The notes under the pieces were generated by a model. The model saw only the letters and a program-made list of their open reading frames with translations, was not told the DNA's origin and did no database searches. The translations under genes and the position numbers were made by a program. A stretch of DNA of 64,000 bases, from contig JAFRLY010000001.1 of NCBI GenBank assembly GCA_017431005.1, positions 52,451 through 116,450 on the forward strand. The letters are read 5' to 3'. Each line of letters opens with the position of its first letter. The stretch's first letter is position 1. This DNA comes from Clostridia bacterium. Lineage in GTDB: Bacteria; Bacillota; Clostridia; Christensenellales; Aristaeellaceae. Shown in pieces: positions 26,727 through 35,412 of this stretch.

Positions 26727-28295
26727 TTGGACAATCAGGAAAAGGACAAGCGCCTGACCATCGACAAGGACTCAAAAATCCAGGTGGTGGTGAACCGTTC
26801 GGCCGGTTCTTCGAACGCTGTGGAAATCAATCTGGCCCGGGTTTTCCACCGGATGAAGCTGAAAAAGCGGGTGTTTGCCTGGGTGCTGGTGCTGTGCCTG
26901 ACCGTCGGGCTGTGCGCCCCGCTGCTGCTGTATCAGTTCACGAAGCCGGAGCTGACCCTGTCCTCCGTCGTGACGCTGAAATATGAGGTGCTGACCCCGG
27001 ATGAGGACGATCCGGAGAATGAGGACCGGGCCGAAATGAAGCCGGTGACTACCCTGACGGCGCCGGACGGGAAGGATCTGGACCTGTCCCAGGTCACCTC
27101 CGCCTATGTGCTGCAGAACGCGCTGAGCGGCCTGACCCTTTCCCAGCCCGTATCCGTCAGCAACCTTCGCACGAACATTGAGGTGCAGCGGATCCTCAGC
27201 GAGGACAGCCGGCGCATGCAGGAGGTGGCCTCCAGCATGCTCGCGGACAAGAGCACCAACGCCTATACCCAGCTGCAGGAGCTGGAGCTGACCTATGACA
27301 ACCAGTTTGTGGTCTCCCTGACCAACGGCTTCGGCGAGCCCGATTCCCGGAAAAAGATTCATCTGACGGATGAGGAGCTGGGCCTGCTGCTGGAGCAGGT
27401 GCTGGGCGCCTACAACAGCTATCTGGTTTCCGCCTACCGGGGCGTCAGCCTGCCGGCGGATGAAATCTCCTTCATTGACACGCAGAGCATGGACCTGCCG
27501 GAAAGCCTGGCCCTGCTGCAGACCGCGGCGGAGAATCTGTACGATTACTGCGACGGGCTTCCCGACGCCATGAAGGAATACCGCTCCAGCCGCACCGGAA
27601 AAACCGTTGAGGACTGGATGGAAACCCTGCAGACCCTCGAGGACGTCAATATTAATTATCTGTACGCCCATGTGCTTTCCGGCGGCATCGCCAGGGACCG
27701 GGACGCCATGCTGAGAACCTATCAGTACAAGCTCCGGACCACCCGGAACGAGCTGGAGGAGACGCAGCAGAAGACGGCTGAAACGGCCGCCCTGCTGGAA
27801 AACTACAAGAACGACGAAATCCTGGTTTCCATGCAGGAGAGCGAGGAAACCCGGTCCACGCGCGCCAACACGAATTACTACAACAAGATGGTGCTGGAGC
27901 AGGTTGAGAATTTTGAGCAGGCCGCGAAGCTGGAAACCGGCATCGCGGATCTGGAGAACAGCCTGGCCGTCCTGACGGCCGCGGAAGCCTCCGGGGATCC
28001 GGCGGACGCGCAGGCGGAGCTGGAAACGGCGGTTGCGGCCGCCGCCGCGGTTTACGGCGGTATCCGGGAGCATATGACGGAGCTGCTCGGCAACGCGGAA
28101 AACACGCATTACGCGGAGTATACGATCGCCCAGGGCAAGTCGAAGAACTTCCTGGCCGCTTCGGCGAGGAATATGGTGCTCGGCGCGGTGGCAGGCATCC
28201 TGATCGCCTGCGTGCTGTGGTTCATGAGCGCGCTGATGCCGGAATTCCAGCTGAAGAAAGAGGATGAAGCGGTGAAGGAGGCGAAGCGGGCATGA
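26727..28295 (+). CDS. membrane protein resembling a polysaccharide co-polymerase (Wzz-like), first of a pair
   Basis: 522 aa with a cytoplasmic N-terminus, a membrane helix at about 50-70, a long external region (about 75-470) with coiled-coil-prone stretches such as LRTTRNELEETQQKTAETAA, and a second membrane helix near 480-500 (LGAVAGILIACVLWFMSALM). This two-helix layout with a large extracytoplasmic helical domain is that of chain-length determinants/PCP proteins, but no glycosyltransferase or tyrosine-kinase gene is close. Start TTG 26727 chosen because GGAGGG lies 8 bases before it. Overlaps the next gene by four bases (ATGA), so the two proteins are made together and may form one complex. 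Confidence 0.55.
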   Translation: MDNQEKDKRLTIDKDSKIQVVVNRSAGSSNAVEINLARVFHRMKLKKRVFAWVLVLCLTVGLCAPLLLYQFTKPELTLSSVVTLKYEVLTPDEDDPENEDRAEMKPVTTLTAPDGKDLDLSQVTSAYVLQNALSGLTLSQPVSVSNLRTNIEVQRILSEDSRRMQEVASSMLADKSTNAYTQLQELELTYDNQFVVSLTNGFGEPDSRKKIHLTDEELGLLLEQVLGAYNSYLVSAYRGVSLPADEISFIDTQSMDLPESLALLQTAAENLYDYCDGLPDAMKEYRSSRTGKTVEDWMETLQTLEDVNINYLYAHVLSGGIARDRDAMLRTYQYKLRTTRNELEETQQKTAETAALLENYKNDEILVSMQESEETRSTRANTNYYNKMVLEQVENFEQAAKLETGIADLENSLAVLTAAEASGDPADAQAELETAVAAAAAVYGGIREHMTELLGNAENTHYAEYTIAQGKSKNFLAASARNMVLGAVAGILIACVLWFMSALMPEFQLKKEDEAVKEAKRA

Positions 28296-29722
28296 AGAAG
28301 ACGCACTGGCTGAGAACGACCATCATTGTGCTGCTGGTCTGCGGCATCCTGGGCACGGCCCTGGCGGCGGTGCTGTTCAACGCGGAAAAAGGAAAGCCGT
28401 ATGCCTCCGCGGCCCTTGAGTTCACCTTTGACGGCGCGGCCTCCGGGCTGGCGCCTAACCGCCAGGCCTTCCGGATTGAGGAAATGGAACAGGATCAGGT
28501 GCTGGAGGCCGCTATTGCCGGGGCCGGCCTGGAGGGCACGGTCACCGCGGATCAGGTGCGGGAGTGCCTGACGGTGCGCGGCGTTTATCCGGATGATATG
28601 CTGGATCAGGTCATGAGCTTTGAGTCCCTGATGGATTTCACCACGAACCGGACGCTGAATATCACGGAATATCATCCGACCCTGTTTGCCCTGAAGCTGG
28701 TGAACGGCTTTGAGCCGGCCCTGAGCCAGGAGCAGCTGACCGCCCTGCGGGACAGCGTGATCACCGCCTACCGGGCCTATTTCGCCTCGCGTTACGCCTA
28801 TGTGACGGATGCGGATACCGTGGACTATCATCCGGAAAGCTATGATTATCCCCAGCAGGTGGCGGTGATCACCGAATCCGTCAGCCAGCTGGCCCGCTAC
28901 GCGGAGGAGCTGGCCGTGCGCGCGCCCGCCTTCATCTGGAACGGGCTGAGCTTCAACGATATCGCCGTGCGGCTGTCGGGCCTGGAGAATACCGACGCGG
29001 CCAGGCTGAACGCGGGCATTATCCTGAACAACCTGACCCGGGACGAGGGCAGGCTGCTGGTGCAGTACCGCTATGAGCTTCAGCGGCTGGAAACCCGGCT
29101 GGCGCAGCAGAAAAAGCGGCTGGCGCAGCTGGACAAGCTCGTCGCCGCCTATGAGAAGAGCGAAATCATCTATGTCAGCACCTCCAGTGCCGTGCAGATG
29201 ATCGAGGGCACTTCCGTCTCCGTTTACGACCGGCTGGTGGAGACCCGGCGGAAGGCCGCGGAGGAAATGACCGGCATTCAGGCGAAGATTGCCGGCTATC
29301 AGCTGCGGATCGCGGACGTAGCCGGCCAGCCCGCGGAAGCCGCGGAGGAAATCACCGCGGCCGAACTGACCGCCAGCGATGGGACCGCCGCGGCCGGAGC
29401 GCCCGCCGCGCAGGCTGAAACCGCGGAGACTGACACGGCGGCGATGACCGCCGCCCTGGAGCAGGATATTGCCCGGCTGGCGGAAAAGCGGGACGCGGTT
29501 GCCGCGGATTTCAAAGGAATGCTGGATGCCTTCAACGCGCAGGAGATCAATGAGGGCACGATCTCCGTCATCTCCCGGAAGTATGAGGCGCCGGGCCTGC
29601 TGTCCGTGGCCTTCCTGAAGAAGATCATCATGACCGCGGGTCCCGTCTGCGCGCTGGGCTTCATGCTGTGCCTGGCGCTCCTGATCCGGAGCCGCAGGAA
29701 AGAGGAAAAGCTGCAGGCGTAA
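28292..29722 (+). CDS. membrane protein resembling a polysaccharide co-polymerase (Wzz-like), second of a pair
   Basis: 476 aa, same topology as the preceding protein: membrane helix at about 8-28 (TTIIVLLVCGILGTALAAVL), a long helical external domain with coiled-coil QQKKRLAQLDKLVAAYEK, an Ala/Glu/Thr-rich linker near 350-390, and a C-terminal helix near 445-467 ending in a basic tail. The similar architecture suggests the pair arose by duplication and acts as a hetero-oligomer. No enzymatic motif. Role in surface polysaccharide export or length control is an inference from topology only. Confidence 0.5.
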   Translation: MKKTHWLRTTIIVLLVCGILGTALAAVLFNAEKGKPYASAALEFTFDGAASGLAPNRQAFRIEEMEQDQVLEAAIAGAGLEGTVTADQVRECLTVRGVYPDDMLDQVMSFESLMDFTTNRTLNITEYHPTLFALKLVNGFEPALSQEQLTALRDSVITAYRAYFASRYAYVTDADTVDYHPESYDYPQQVAVITESVSQLARYAEELAVRAPAFIWNGLSFNDIAVRLSGLENTDAARLNAGIILNNLTRDEGRLLVQYRYELQRLETRLAQQKKRLAQLDKLVAAYEKSEIIYVSTSSAVQMIEGTSVSVYDRLVETRRKAAEEMTGIQAKIAGYQLRIADVAGQPAEAAEEITAAELTASDGTAAAGAPAAQAETAETDTAAMTAALEQDIARLAEKRDAVAADFKGMLDAFNAQEINEGTISVISRKYEAPGLLSVAFLKKIIMTAGPVCALGFMLCLALLIRSRRKEEKLQA

Positions 29723-29746
29723 TTTTTCCCCAAAACAACAAAAGGC

Positions 29747-29791
29747 GGGGCTGTCTCAAAATGATCTGAAAGGATCATAAGAGGCAGCCCC
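29747..29791. terminator. terminator-like hairpin, GGGGCTGTCTCA type
   Basis: GGGGCTGTCTC paired with GAGGCAGCCCC, with an inner stem ATGATC/GATCAT. It ends the Wzz-like pair. Its outer arm is shared with the hairpin at 32667-32707, so it might be a remnant of a mobile inverted repeat rather than a private terminator. Confidence 0.6.
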
Positions 29792-29962
29792 TCTTCAATT
29801 GCTGAAAAAACATCAATAGTATGAAAATTCGGGGCATAGCAGACACGGTTGCCTGACAGCGGCCTTTTTGGATTTTAAAATGGAGCTTGAGAATGTTAAT
29901 CGCCGGAGTCAGGAGTAATGTATTATCAGCTCAAATCACGGCCGTCCCGCCGTTCCGCCCGA

Positions 29963-30469
29963 TTACGGCCGTTTGATCTTTACAATCCGGATCTCTTCGC
30001 TGTTTTCGGACAGAATGCGTTTGTCGATGAAATCGATGGCCCGGACAAAAGCATGAAGGACCTCGTCATCAACGCCATTCAAAGCGTCAAAAAACGGCTG
30101 CCAGATCTGCTTTGCATGCTTCTCCGCAAAGTCCGAATAAATCCTGATTGCCTTTTCCGTGGGGCGGAGAATAATGTTCTTCCGGTTGTTCACCGCCTGA
30201 TACTTCTCCACAAGTCCTGATTCGACAAGCTGCTTGACGGTTTTGGAAAATGTGCTTTGCGGAATGCTCAGCTGGCTGGATGCATCATTCATGCTGAAGA
30301 TACTCTGCCGGTTTTCGATGATGTATTCCAAAACCTGAAACTGCTGGTAGTGAAGAAGAATGCCGTTGCCGCAGTCCATGGTATCCGACAGGGTGCGCGA
30401 CACGGTGTTGCCATGGCGAACCATCGCGGATATGATTTCCTGATACCGCCCCTTCCATTCCAGTTCCAT
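29963..30469 (-). CDS. MarR-family transcriptional regulator
   Basis: 168 aa winged-helix regulator. Start ATG 30469 gives the usual MarR layout: N-terminal dimer helix, then the winged helix at about 60-110 (SQLSIPQSTFSKTVKQLVESG, RKNIILRPTEKA with the wing). Divergent from the membrane hydrolase gene 256 bp away; each probably starts from promoters in that gap, and the direct repeats there are candidate operators. Such regulators usually respond to a small aromatic or lipophilic ligand and repress their neighbour. Confidence 0.88.
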   Translation of the reverse strand: MELEWKGRYQEIISAMVRHGNTVSRTLSDTMDCGNGILLHYQQFQVLEYIIENRQSIFSMNDASSQLSIPQSTFSKTVKQLVESGLVEKYQAVNNRKNIILRPTEKAIRIYSDFAEKHAKQIWQPFFDALNGVDDEVLHAFVRAIDFIDKRILSENSEEIRIVKIKRP

Positions 30470-30498
30470 ACATTCCCCCGCGTTTATTTGATATGCAT

Positions 30499-30526
30499 AG
30501 TATAATTCCCTCCCGTCACAAAGGCA
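30499..30526 (-). promoter_or_regulatory. promoter of the MarR gene
   Basis: On the minus strand TTGCCT, 17 bp, TATACT (30504-30499), about 30 bp before the MarR start codon. It lies back-to-back with the hydrolase promoter. Confidence 0.4.
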
Positions 30527-30534
30527 AGTTGTTC

Positions 30535-30599
30535 TTGACATGGCATGGCAACATAAATATACTTATAATATATATAAATCACGCAGAATAAATATACTT
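30535..30599 (+). promoter_or_regulatory. promoter and repeat operator of the membrane hydrolase gene
   Basis: TTGACA (30535-30540), 17 bp, TATACT (30558-30563), close to consensus. The -10 lies inside the first of two exact 12-bp direct repeats ATAAATATACTT (30553-30564 and 30588-30599, 35 bp apart). A repressor, most simply the divergent MarR protein, could bind here and mask the promoter. Confidence 0.6.
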
Positions 30600-30725
30600 G
30601 CAGAATAATGTTTTTATAGCAATAGGCAGACAGTCTGGAGAGGGTGAGTCCCATGACATAGTATGTTTTGTCGGATGATTCCTGACGGTTTTTGTATGCT
30701 TAAACAGGACAGGGAGGAAAGGAAA

Positions 30726-32546
30726 ATGAAAAAGTTACCAAAGTGCAAACTCGCGCTCCTGATCGCCGTCGTGATGATGATCGTCAGCATGGTGGGCGCG
30801 TCGCTGGTGCAGTCTTCCGGCGGCCGCGTGAATATCTCAGAGGTCAGATGGATTAACAGCAAGGGCTATGCCATGGCAGGTCTGCTGCTGGTGCCTGCCA
30901 CAGCGACAGCTGAGCAACCCGCGCCGGCTGTTGTCTGCTGTCACGGCTTCCTGAACAATAAGGAAATGCAGGACCTGAACTATGTGGAGCTTGCGCGCCG
31001 CGGCTATGTGGTGCTGAGCTGTGACATGCCGTCCCATGGTGATTCGGATATCGGCCACAGCGCGGGCGATATGATGAACAGTGTCCAGGAGGCGGTAAGC
31101 TTCCTCTGCGGCATCAATTACATCGATAACAAGCAGATCGGCGTCACGGGCCACTCCTTCGGCAGCTTCAGCTGCAGCTTTGCGGCTCAGGCGGATGTGG
31201 AAGGCCATATCGCCGCCGTGCTGGTCAACAGCATGAACCCGATCTACACGGTAGGCAACGGACCGGAAGCCACCTTCGCAAATATCTACGGCTCCCGCAA
31301 TGTCGGGGTCATCGCCGGCCTGTATGATGAATTTGCCTTCAATGAAGTCGACGCCGAAGGCAAAGATATGAAGAAGCCGGACTATATCCACTCCGCCAAT
31401 GCGCAGTCCTTCCTCTACTTTGGCCAGGACCCCGCCGGCCTGGAGGAGCGCACGCATGATACCGTCTATACCGACACGGTGGACGGCAAGGAATGCTTCC
31501 GCGTCATCTATACGCCGGACATCACTCACCCCTGGTCGCACTTCAGCAGGGAATCCCTGCGGGATACCATCGCGTTCTTCCAGAAAGCGATTCCGGCACC
31601 CAATCCCATCGATCCGCAGAACATCGTCTGGCCGTGGAAGGTGTTCTTCAATGTGCTGGGTCTCCTCGGCATGGCCATCTTTATCGCGAGTATCGCCATC
31701 GTTCTGCTCGGTACGAAGCCCTTTGAGATTCTGAAGGCGGAGAAGGAACCCGAACCGATTGAAGTGAAGGACCGGAACAGCAGGATCTGGTTCTGGATCA
31801 GCCTGCTCATCTGTGCCCTCTATGGCGCCTTCTCCTATGTGCCGGTGATGCAGCTGGCGAATTCCGCGAACTTCTCGCCGACAACCCTGGGCCAGTCCGC
31901 CGTCTGGGGCATCAGCGTATGGTCCATCGGCTGCGCGCTGGTTGCCATCATCTGCATGCTGATTGGCCGCTTCGCCATCAGCAAGGAAAAGAACGCGCTG
32001 GCCGGCTACCTGAAGCTGAGTGGCAAAAAGGCCCTCAAAACCATCGAGCTTGCCGTGGTGGTTTGCTTCCTGACCTACCTGTGGGTCTTCATCGCAGATT
32101 ACCTCTTCCATGTGGACTTCCGCATCTGGACGCTGGCCGCGAAGGCCTTCACCTCCAGGATCTTTGTGATCTCCATCCCGTATATGCTGCTGCTGTGCGT
32201 GTTCTACATCACGAACTCCGTGGCGGTGAACTGCTTCAACTTCAACACCATCGGCGGGAAGAAATGGGTCAACCTCCTGATCCTGGCGCTGGCCAATGTG
32301 ATTCCCTGCGCCATCGTCGTGATGATCCAGTACTTCACCTTCCGTTCCACCGGCTTCCTGTACTGGAGTGCAAATCAGACACACCTGATGGTCGTGTGGC
32401 TGTATCCGCTGTTCGGCATGCTGCCGGCCTCCGCGGTCATCTCCCGCGCCATCTTCAGGAAGACCGGCAATCCGTATCTGGGCGGCATCATCAACGCAGT
32501 CATCATTGCGCTGATGGCCTGCGCCAATACCTGTACCTTCATGTAA
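30726..32546 (+). CDS. membrane-anchored alpha/beta hydrolase with C-terminal multi-helix domain
   Basis: 606 aa, start ATG 30726 behind AGGGAGGAAAGGAAA. A membrane helix at about 9-27 leads into an alpha/beta hydrolase (residues 40-300): oxyanion VVCCHGF, nucleophile elbow GHSFGSFS and a late HPWSHF as the probable histidine region. From about residue 320 there are about eight membrane helices. The same unusual fusion occurs again at 55105-57006 on the other side of the phage module. The hydrolase likely faces outside and cleaves an ester or amide; the membrane part may transport or sense. Probably controlled by the divergent MarR regulator. Confidence 0.7.
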   Translation: MKKLPKCKLALLIAVVMMIVSMVGASLVQSSGGRVNISEVRWINSKGYAMAGLLLVPATATAEQPAPAVVCCHGFLNNKEMQDLNYVELARRGYVVLSCDMPSHGDSDIGHSAGDMMNSVQEAVSFLCGINYIDNKQIGVTGHSFGSFSCSFAAQADVEGHIAAVLVNSMNPIYTVGNGPEATFANIYGSRNVGVIAGLYDEFAFNEVDAEGKDMKKPDYIHSANAQSFLYFGQDPAGLEERTHDTVYTDTVDGKECFRVIYTPDITHPWSHFSRESLRDTIAFFQKAIPAPNPIDPQNIVWPWKVFFNVLGLLGMAIFIASIAIVLLGTKPFEILKAEKEPEPIEVKDRNSRIWFWISLLICALYGAFSYVPVMQLANSANFSPTTLGQSAVWGISVWSIGCALVAIICMLIGRFAISKEKNALAGYLKLSGKKALKTIELAVVVCFLTYLWVFIADYLFHVDFRIWTLAAKAFTSRIFVISIPYMLLLCVFYITNSVAVNCFNFNTIGGKKWVNLLILALANVIPCAIVVMIQYFTFRSTGFLYWSANQTHLMVVWLYPLFGMLPASAVISRAIFRKTGNPYLGGIINAVIIALMACANTCTFM

Positions 32547-32666
32547 GGTCAGCCTTCTGCGGGAACCGGCCCCCGGGCAGTTTCGAAGCCGGCCCTCCGG
32601 TCGTCTGAAAAATCATGGCTCTCCGCAGAAATACAGGACACATTTGCATAGGACCACAAATACAGC

Positions 32667-32707
32667 AAAGGGGCTGTCTCACTAAAATGGAAGTGAGACA
32701 GCCCCTT
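32667..32707. terminator. terminator hairpin between the hydrolase gene and the phage lysis genes
   Basis: Perfect 17-bp stem AAAGGGGCTGTCTCACT paired with AGTGAGACAGCCCCTTT, loop AAAATGGA, followed by TTCC on plus and by A-rich sequence on the other side. It works in both directions: ends the hydrolase transcript and the phage late transcript. Shares GGGGCTGTCTCA with the hairpin at 29747. Confidence 0.75.
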
Positions 32708-32715
32708 TTCCTGTT

Positions 32716-33132
32716 TTATCCCTCCCGGTGGTGCAGCTGCGCCAGCACGTCCTTCAGTTTATCCGGCACGGGCAGCCCGGCGCGGGCGGCGTTCTCCAGC
32801 AGGCTCAGCCCCTCGTTGCTCATGTAGAAGCAGATCACGGCGGCCCGCAGGGCGCTGCCCCCGCCGGCCACGTGCACATCCAGGATATGGGCGACGCCCA
32901 CCAGCATCAGGATGATCAGCTTTTTGCACAGCCCGCGGAAGCCCACGGCGCTGGAAAGCTTCCGGTCCGAGACGGCGCAGAGCACCCCGGTGACGTAGTC
33001 GAGGGCCATCAGCACGGCCAGGGCGATCAGCAGCCCGTCGGCCCCGCCCAGGAAATAGCCCAGCCAGCCGCCCAGGGCAGTGACGGCGGCCTGCAGCCGG
33101 GCCCACAGCAGATCCACGGAAAAATCCTTCAT
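32716..33132 (-). CDS. phage holin (toxin secretion/phage lysis type)
   Basis: 138 aa small membrane protein with about three hydrophobic segments (LGYFLGGADGLLIALAVLM, ALDYVTGVLCAV, LIILMLVGVAHIL) and a charged tail, the pattern of the pfam Phage_holin_4 (Hol44) family, including DYVTG. Start ATG 33132 is placed 6 bases after AAAAGGAGA; an ATG two codons upstream touches that site and is less likely. It makes pores for the endolysin encoded just upstream. Last gene of the phage late transcript. Confidence 0.85.
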   Translation of the reverse strand: MKDFSVDLLWARLQAAVTALGGWLGYFLGGADGLLIALAVLMALDYVTGVLCAVSDRKLSSAVGFRGLCKKLIILMLVGVAHILDVHVAGGGSALRAAVICFYMSNEGLSLLENAARAGLPVPDKLKDVLAQLHHREG

Positions 33133-33176
33133 CGGCATTCTCCTTTTCATCGGTATTCTGTTTTCGGCATTCGTTT

Positions 33177-34016
33177 TCAGGAAGCGTAGCCCCTGGCTGT
33201 CAGCTCCTTCCGGATGGCCTCCATCAGGGGGAGCAGCATCCGGGCTTCGTTGGCGGTGAGGGTCAGGGGAAGGGTGACGGGTTCGGACGGGGCGGGGGAA
33301 AAGTCGGTGTTGCCCGCGAAGCCGCCCAGGGTCAGGTACTGCGACTGCATGTAGCCGGCCTGGCGGCCGAACTGGCAGCGGCTCCAGGATTCTCCCTTTT
33401 CCAGCAGCACGCCCACGGTGCCGCTCGGGATTTCCACCCATCGGGCGTAGGCTTTGGAGGACGGGGAGGCGGCCTGGCGAAGCTTGACAGGCTTGCCGTT
33501 GGGGGAGGAAACAGTGACGCTTTGAATTTCCATGGCAGGGGATCCCTCCTTCCGGTTTGATAAAGATTTGGCAGACAGGTCAATATCCGGGCCGTAATCC
33601 AGGGCGTCCCAGAGGCCGACCCGGTTCCAGCCCCCGCGGACGGTCTTTTCCGCGAAGGCGCTCTTTGCCACGCAGCCCCGGGACGCGGAGGAATGGATTG
33701 CGCCGTCCGCGGTCCGGATGCCGATGTGCGAGGCGTTGCCGATCCCGTCGGCGCGGTATTTTGCCGGCTCCCCGCCGTCATCCTTCAGGATGAAGAGAAA
33801 GGCGCCGGCGGGGACGCGGCCGAAGCGGGCGCGGCATTCCTCCGGGGTGCCGGTCCAGGTCATGCGGCGGTACCAGGCGTTGGAGCCCGGCAGGTTCAGC
33901 CTGATGCCGATGTCCTTCAGGCAGCGTTCAACGAAGGCCTGGCAGTCCGTTTCGGCGTAGGGCCGGCCCAGATAAGCGCTCCCGGCGTCAGCCAGGGCGG
34001 AAGCGGATGGTTTCAT
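33177..34016 (-). CDS. endolysin: NlpC/P60-type peptidase with SH3-like domain
   Basis: 279 aa. The N-terminal domain (1-140) has the NlpC/P60 layout: YAETDCQAFVERC with the catalytic Cys, SHIGIRT with His. The middle (about 160-240) reads as a bacterial SH3 cell-wall-binding domain (KLRQAASPSSKAYARW, GTVGVLLEKGESW, GYMQSQYL). The C-terminal 35 residues form a helix of unknown role. Cuts peptidoglycan peptides during lysis. Start ATG follows GGAGGGTATATTCC. Immediately precedes the holin. Confidence 0.85.
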   Translation of the reverse strand: MKPSASALADAGSAYLGRPYAETDCQAFVERCLKDIGIRLNLPGSNAWYRRMTWTGTPEECRARFGRVPAGAFLFILKDDGGEPAKYRADGIGNASHIGIRTADGAIHSSASRGCVAKSAFAEKTVRGGWNRVGLWDALDYGPDIDLSAKSLSNRKEGSPAMEIQSVTVSSPNGKPVKLRQAASPSSKAYARWVEIPSGTVGVLLEKGESWSRCQFGRQAGYMQSQYLTLGGFAGNTDFSPAPSEPVTLPLTLTANEARMLLPLMEAIRKELTARGYAS

Positions 34017-34031
34017 GGAATATACCCTCCT

Positions 34032-34475
34032 TTATGACAGAATCAGCTGTACGCCCGGGGGTACCGGCAGCAGGTCCGCCGGGGCGCCCGGGAGGTTTTC
34101 CGTGTTCCGGGCGGTGACGGTCATATCGCCGTTATCCGTCAGGGTGACGTTCTGCCCCGGGAAGGCCGCTTCCAGCAGGGCGGGGACGGAGCCGGCGCTC
34201 CCGTCCCAGCGCCGGAGCAGCAGCTTTGCCCGGATGTACGCCCGGAAGGTTTCATCCGAGGGGTTGGCGGCCGCGGACCGGTCCAGGCCCAGGGATGCCC
34301 CGAGCAGGTCCAGCAGGAGGCCCTCCGCTCCGGTCAGGGAAAAGCCGGAGAGCAGGGACGGCAGAACGGCGGCCAGGTCTTCGGCCTGCCGCAGCACGGC
34401 TTCCGCCAGGGCGGAGAACCGGGGCAGCTCCCGGACGGAAGGTGTCAGGAGCGAAAGATAGGAATCCGGCAGCAT
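34032..34475 (-). CDS. phage baseplate/tail protein, DUF2612 or DUF2313-like
   Basis: 147 aa, start ATG behind AAGGAGGCGCCCC. The C-terminal half AKLLLRRWDGSAGSVPALLE, with VTLTDNGDMTVT, matches the pattern of DUF2612 baseplate wedge proteins (short helix, GT-P, dNxdM). In related phages this gene directly follows baseplate J; here a host-type esterase gene on the opposite strand separates them. In most such phages a tail-fibre gene would come next, but only 15 bp separate this gene from the endolysin. Confidence 0.65.
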   Translation of the reverse strand: MLPDSYLSLLTPSVRELPRFSALAEAVLRQAEDLAAVLPSLLSGFSLTGAEGLLLDLLGASLGLDRSAAANPSDETFRAYIRAKLLLRRWDGSAGSVPALLEAAFPGQNVTLTDNGDMTVTARNTENLPGAPADLLPVPPGVQLILS

Positions 34476-34570
34476 GGGGCGCCTCCTTCAGGCCAGACAA
34501 GGCAGGATTTACAAAAGGTTCCGCAGAATAATAGGAACAGAAATACAATCTCAGAAAGCAGGTGTCAGCC

Positions 34571-35353
34571 ATGCAGATTCTTCCGATCCCGGACGCGTAT
34601 AAAACGCCCTGCGGCCATCCGGGCCGCCTGGAATCCTTCCCGGTTCCCGGTTTTTCCACAGCGACCGTCTATCTGCCGGCGGATTACGACGCGAACGGCG
34701 CGTATCCGGTTTTCTATCTGCTCCACGGCGGCGGGGGAAACGAGCATTCCTTCTTCTCTGAGGACGGCGAGCTGAAGAACCTTCTGGATCATCTGATTGA
34801 GGACCGGCGCATGGCGCCCCTGATCGTGGTCGCCCCGACCTATTATCCGGACGGCACGAAGGAGAAAACGCCCGGCATGTCCGGCATCTATGTCCGGGAC
34901 TTCATTCCCGTGCTGATGAACACGGTCGTTCCCCTGACGGATCAGCGCTACGCGACAATTCCGGACCGGGAGCACCGGGCGGTCGGCGGCTTCTCCATGG
35001 GCGGTGTCGCCACCTGGTATGCCCTGCTGAACGGCACGGACGTGTTTTACTGGTTCATGCCCCAGAGCGGAGACTGCTGGGTCTGCGGGGAAAAGGGCGG
35101 CGGAGACCACGCGGAGGAGACGGCGGCGATCCTTGCGGACGCGGTGCGCGGAAAGGATTTCCGGGTGCATGCCGTGACGGGCGATCAGGATATCGCTTAT
35201 CCGAACCTGAACCCGCAGATGCTCGCGATGGAAAAGCACCCGGACGTTTTCGGCGGCAGGGTGGAGTACAGCGTGCTGCCCGGCGGCGTGCACGATTACC
35301 CGACGATCCGGATCTACATTTTCAACGCGCTGCCCGGCCTGTTCCGGGCGTAA
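34571..35353 (+). CDS. esterase of the EstD/feruloyl-esterase (CE1-like) family, inserted in the phage module
   Basis: 260 aa alpha/beta hydrolase. Features: PVFYLLHGGGGNE (oxyanion loop), nucleophile elbow GGFSMGGVATW, and PGGVHDYPTI with the catalytic His. No signal peptide. Start ATG 34571; a GTG at 34562 is an alternative in-frame start. It runs opposite to the phage genes between baseplate J and the DUF2612 protein, and is followed by its own terminator. CE1-type enzymes deacetylate or remove feruloyl groups from plant glycans, so this is a host metabolic gene rather than a phage part. Whether it replaced a lost tail gene is unknown. Confidence 0.8.
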   Translation: MQILPIPDAYKTPCGHPGRLESFPVPGFSTATVYLPADYDANGAYPVFYLLHGGGGNEHSFFSEDGELKNLLDHLIEDRRMAPLIVVAPTYYPDGTKEKTPGMSGIYVRDFIPVLMNTVVPLTDQRYATIPDREHRAVGGFSMGGVATWYALLNGTDVFYWFMPQSGDCWVCGEKGGGDHAEETAAILADAVRGKDFRVHAVTGDQDIAYPNLNPQMLAMEKHPDVFGGRVEYSVLPGGVHDYPTIRIYIFNALPGLFRA

Positions 35354-35380
35354 GCGCGGCGGCCTTCGGCAAAACACGGT

Positions 35381-35408
35381 CCCGGCGGAAACGCCGGGGC
35401 TTTTCCTT
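35381..35408 (+). terminator. terminator of the inserted esterase gene
   Basis: CCCGGCG-GAAA-CGCCGGG followed by GCTTTTCCTTT, 27 bp after the esterase stop codon and 5 bp before the end of baseplate J on the other strand. Confidence 0.8.
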
Positions 35409-35412
35409 TGCC

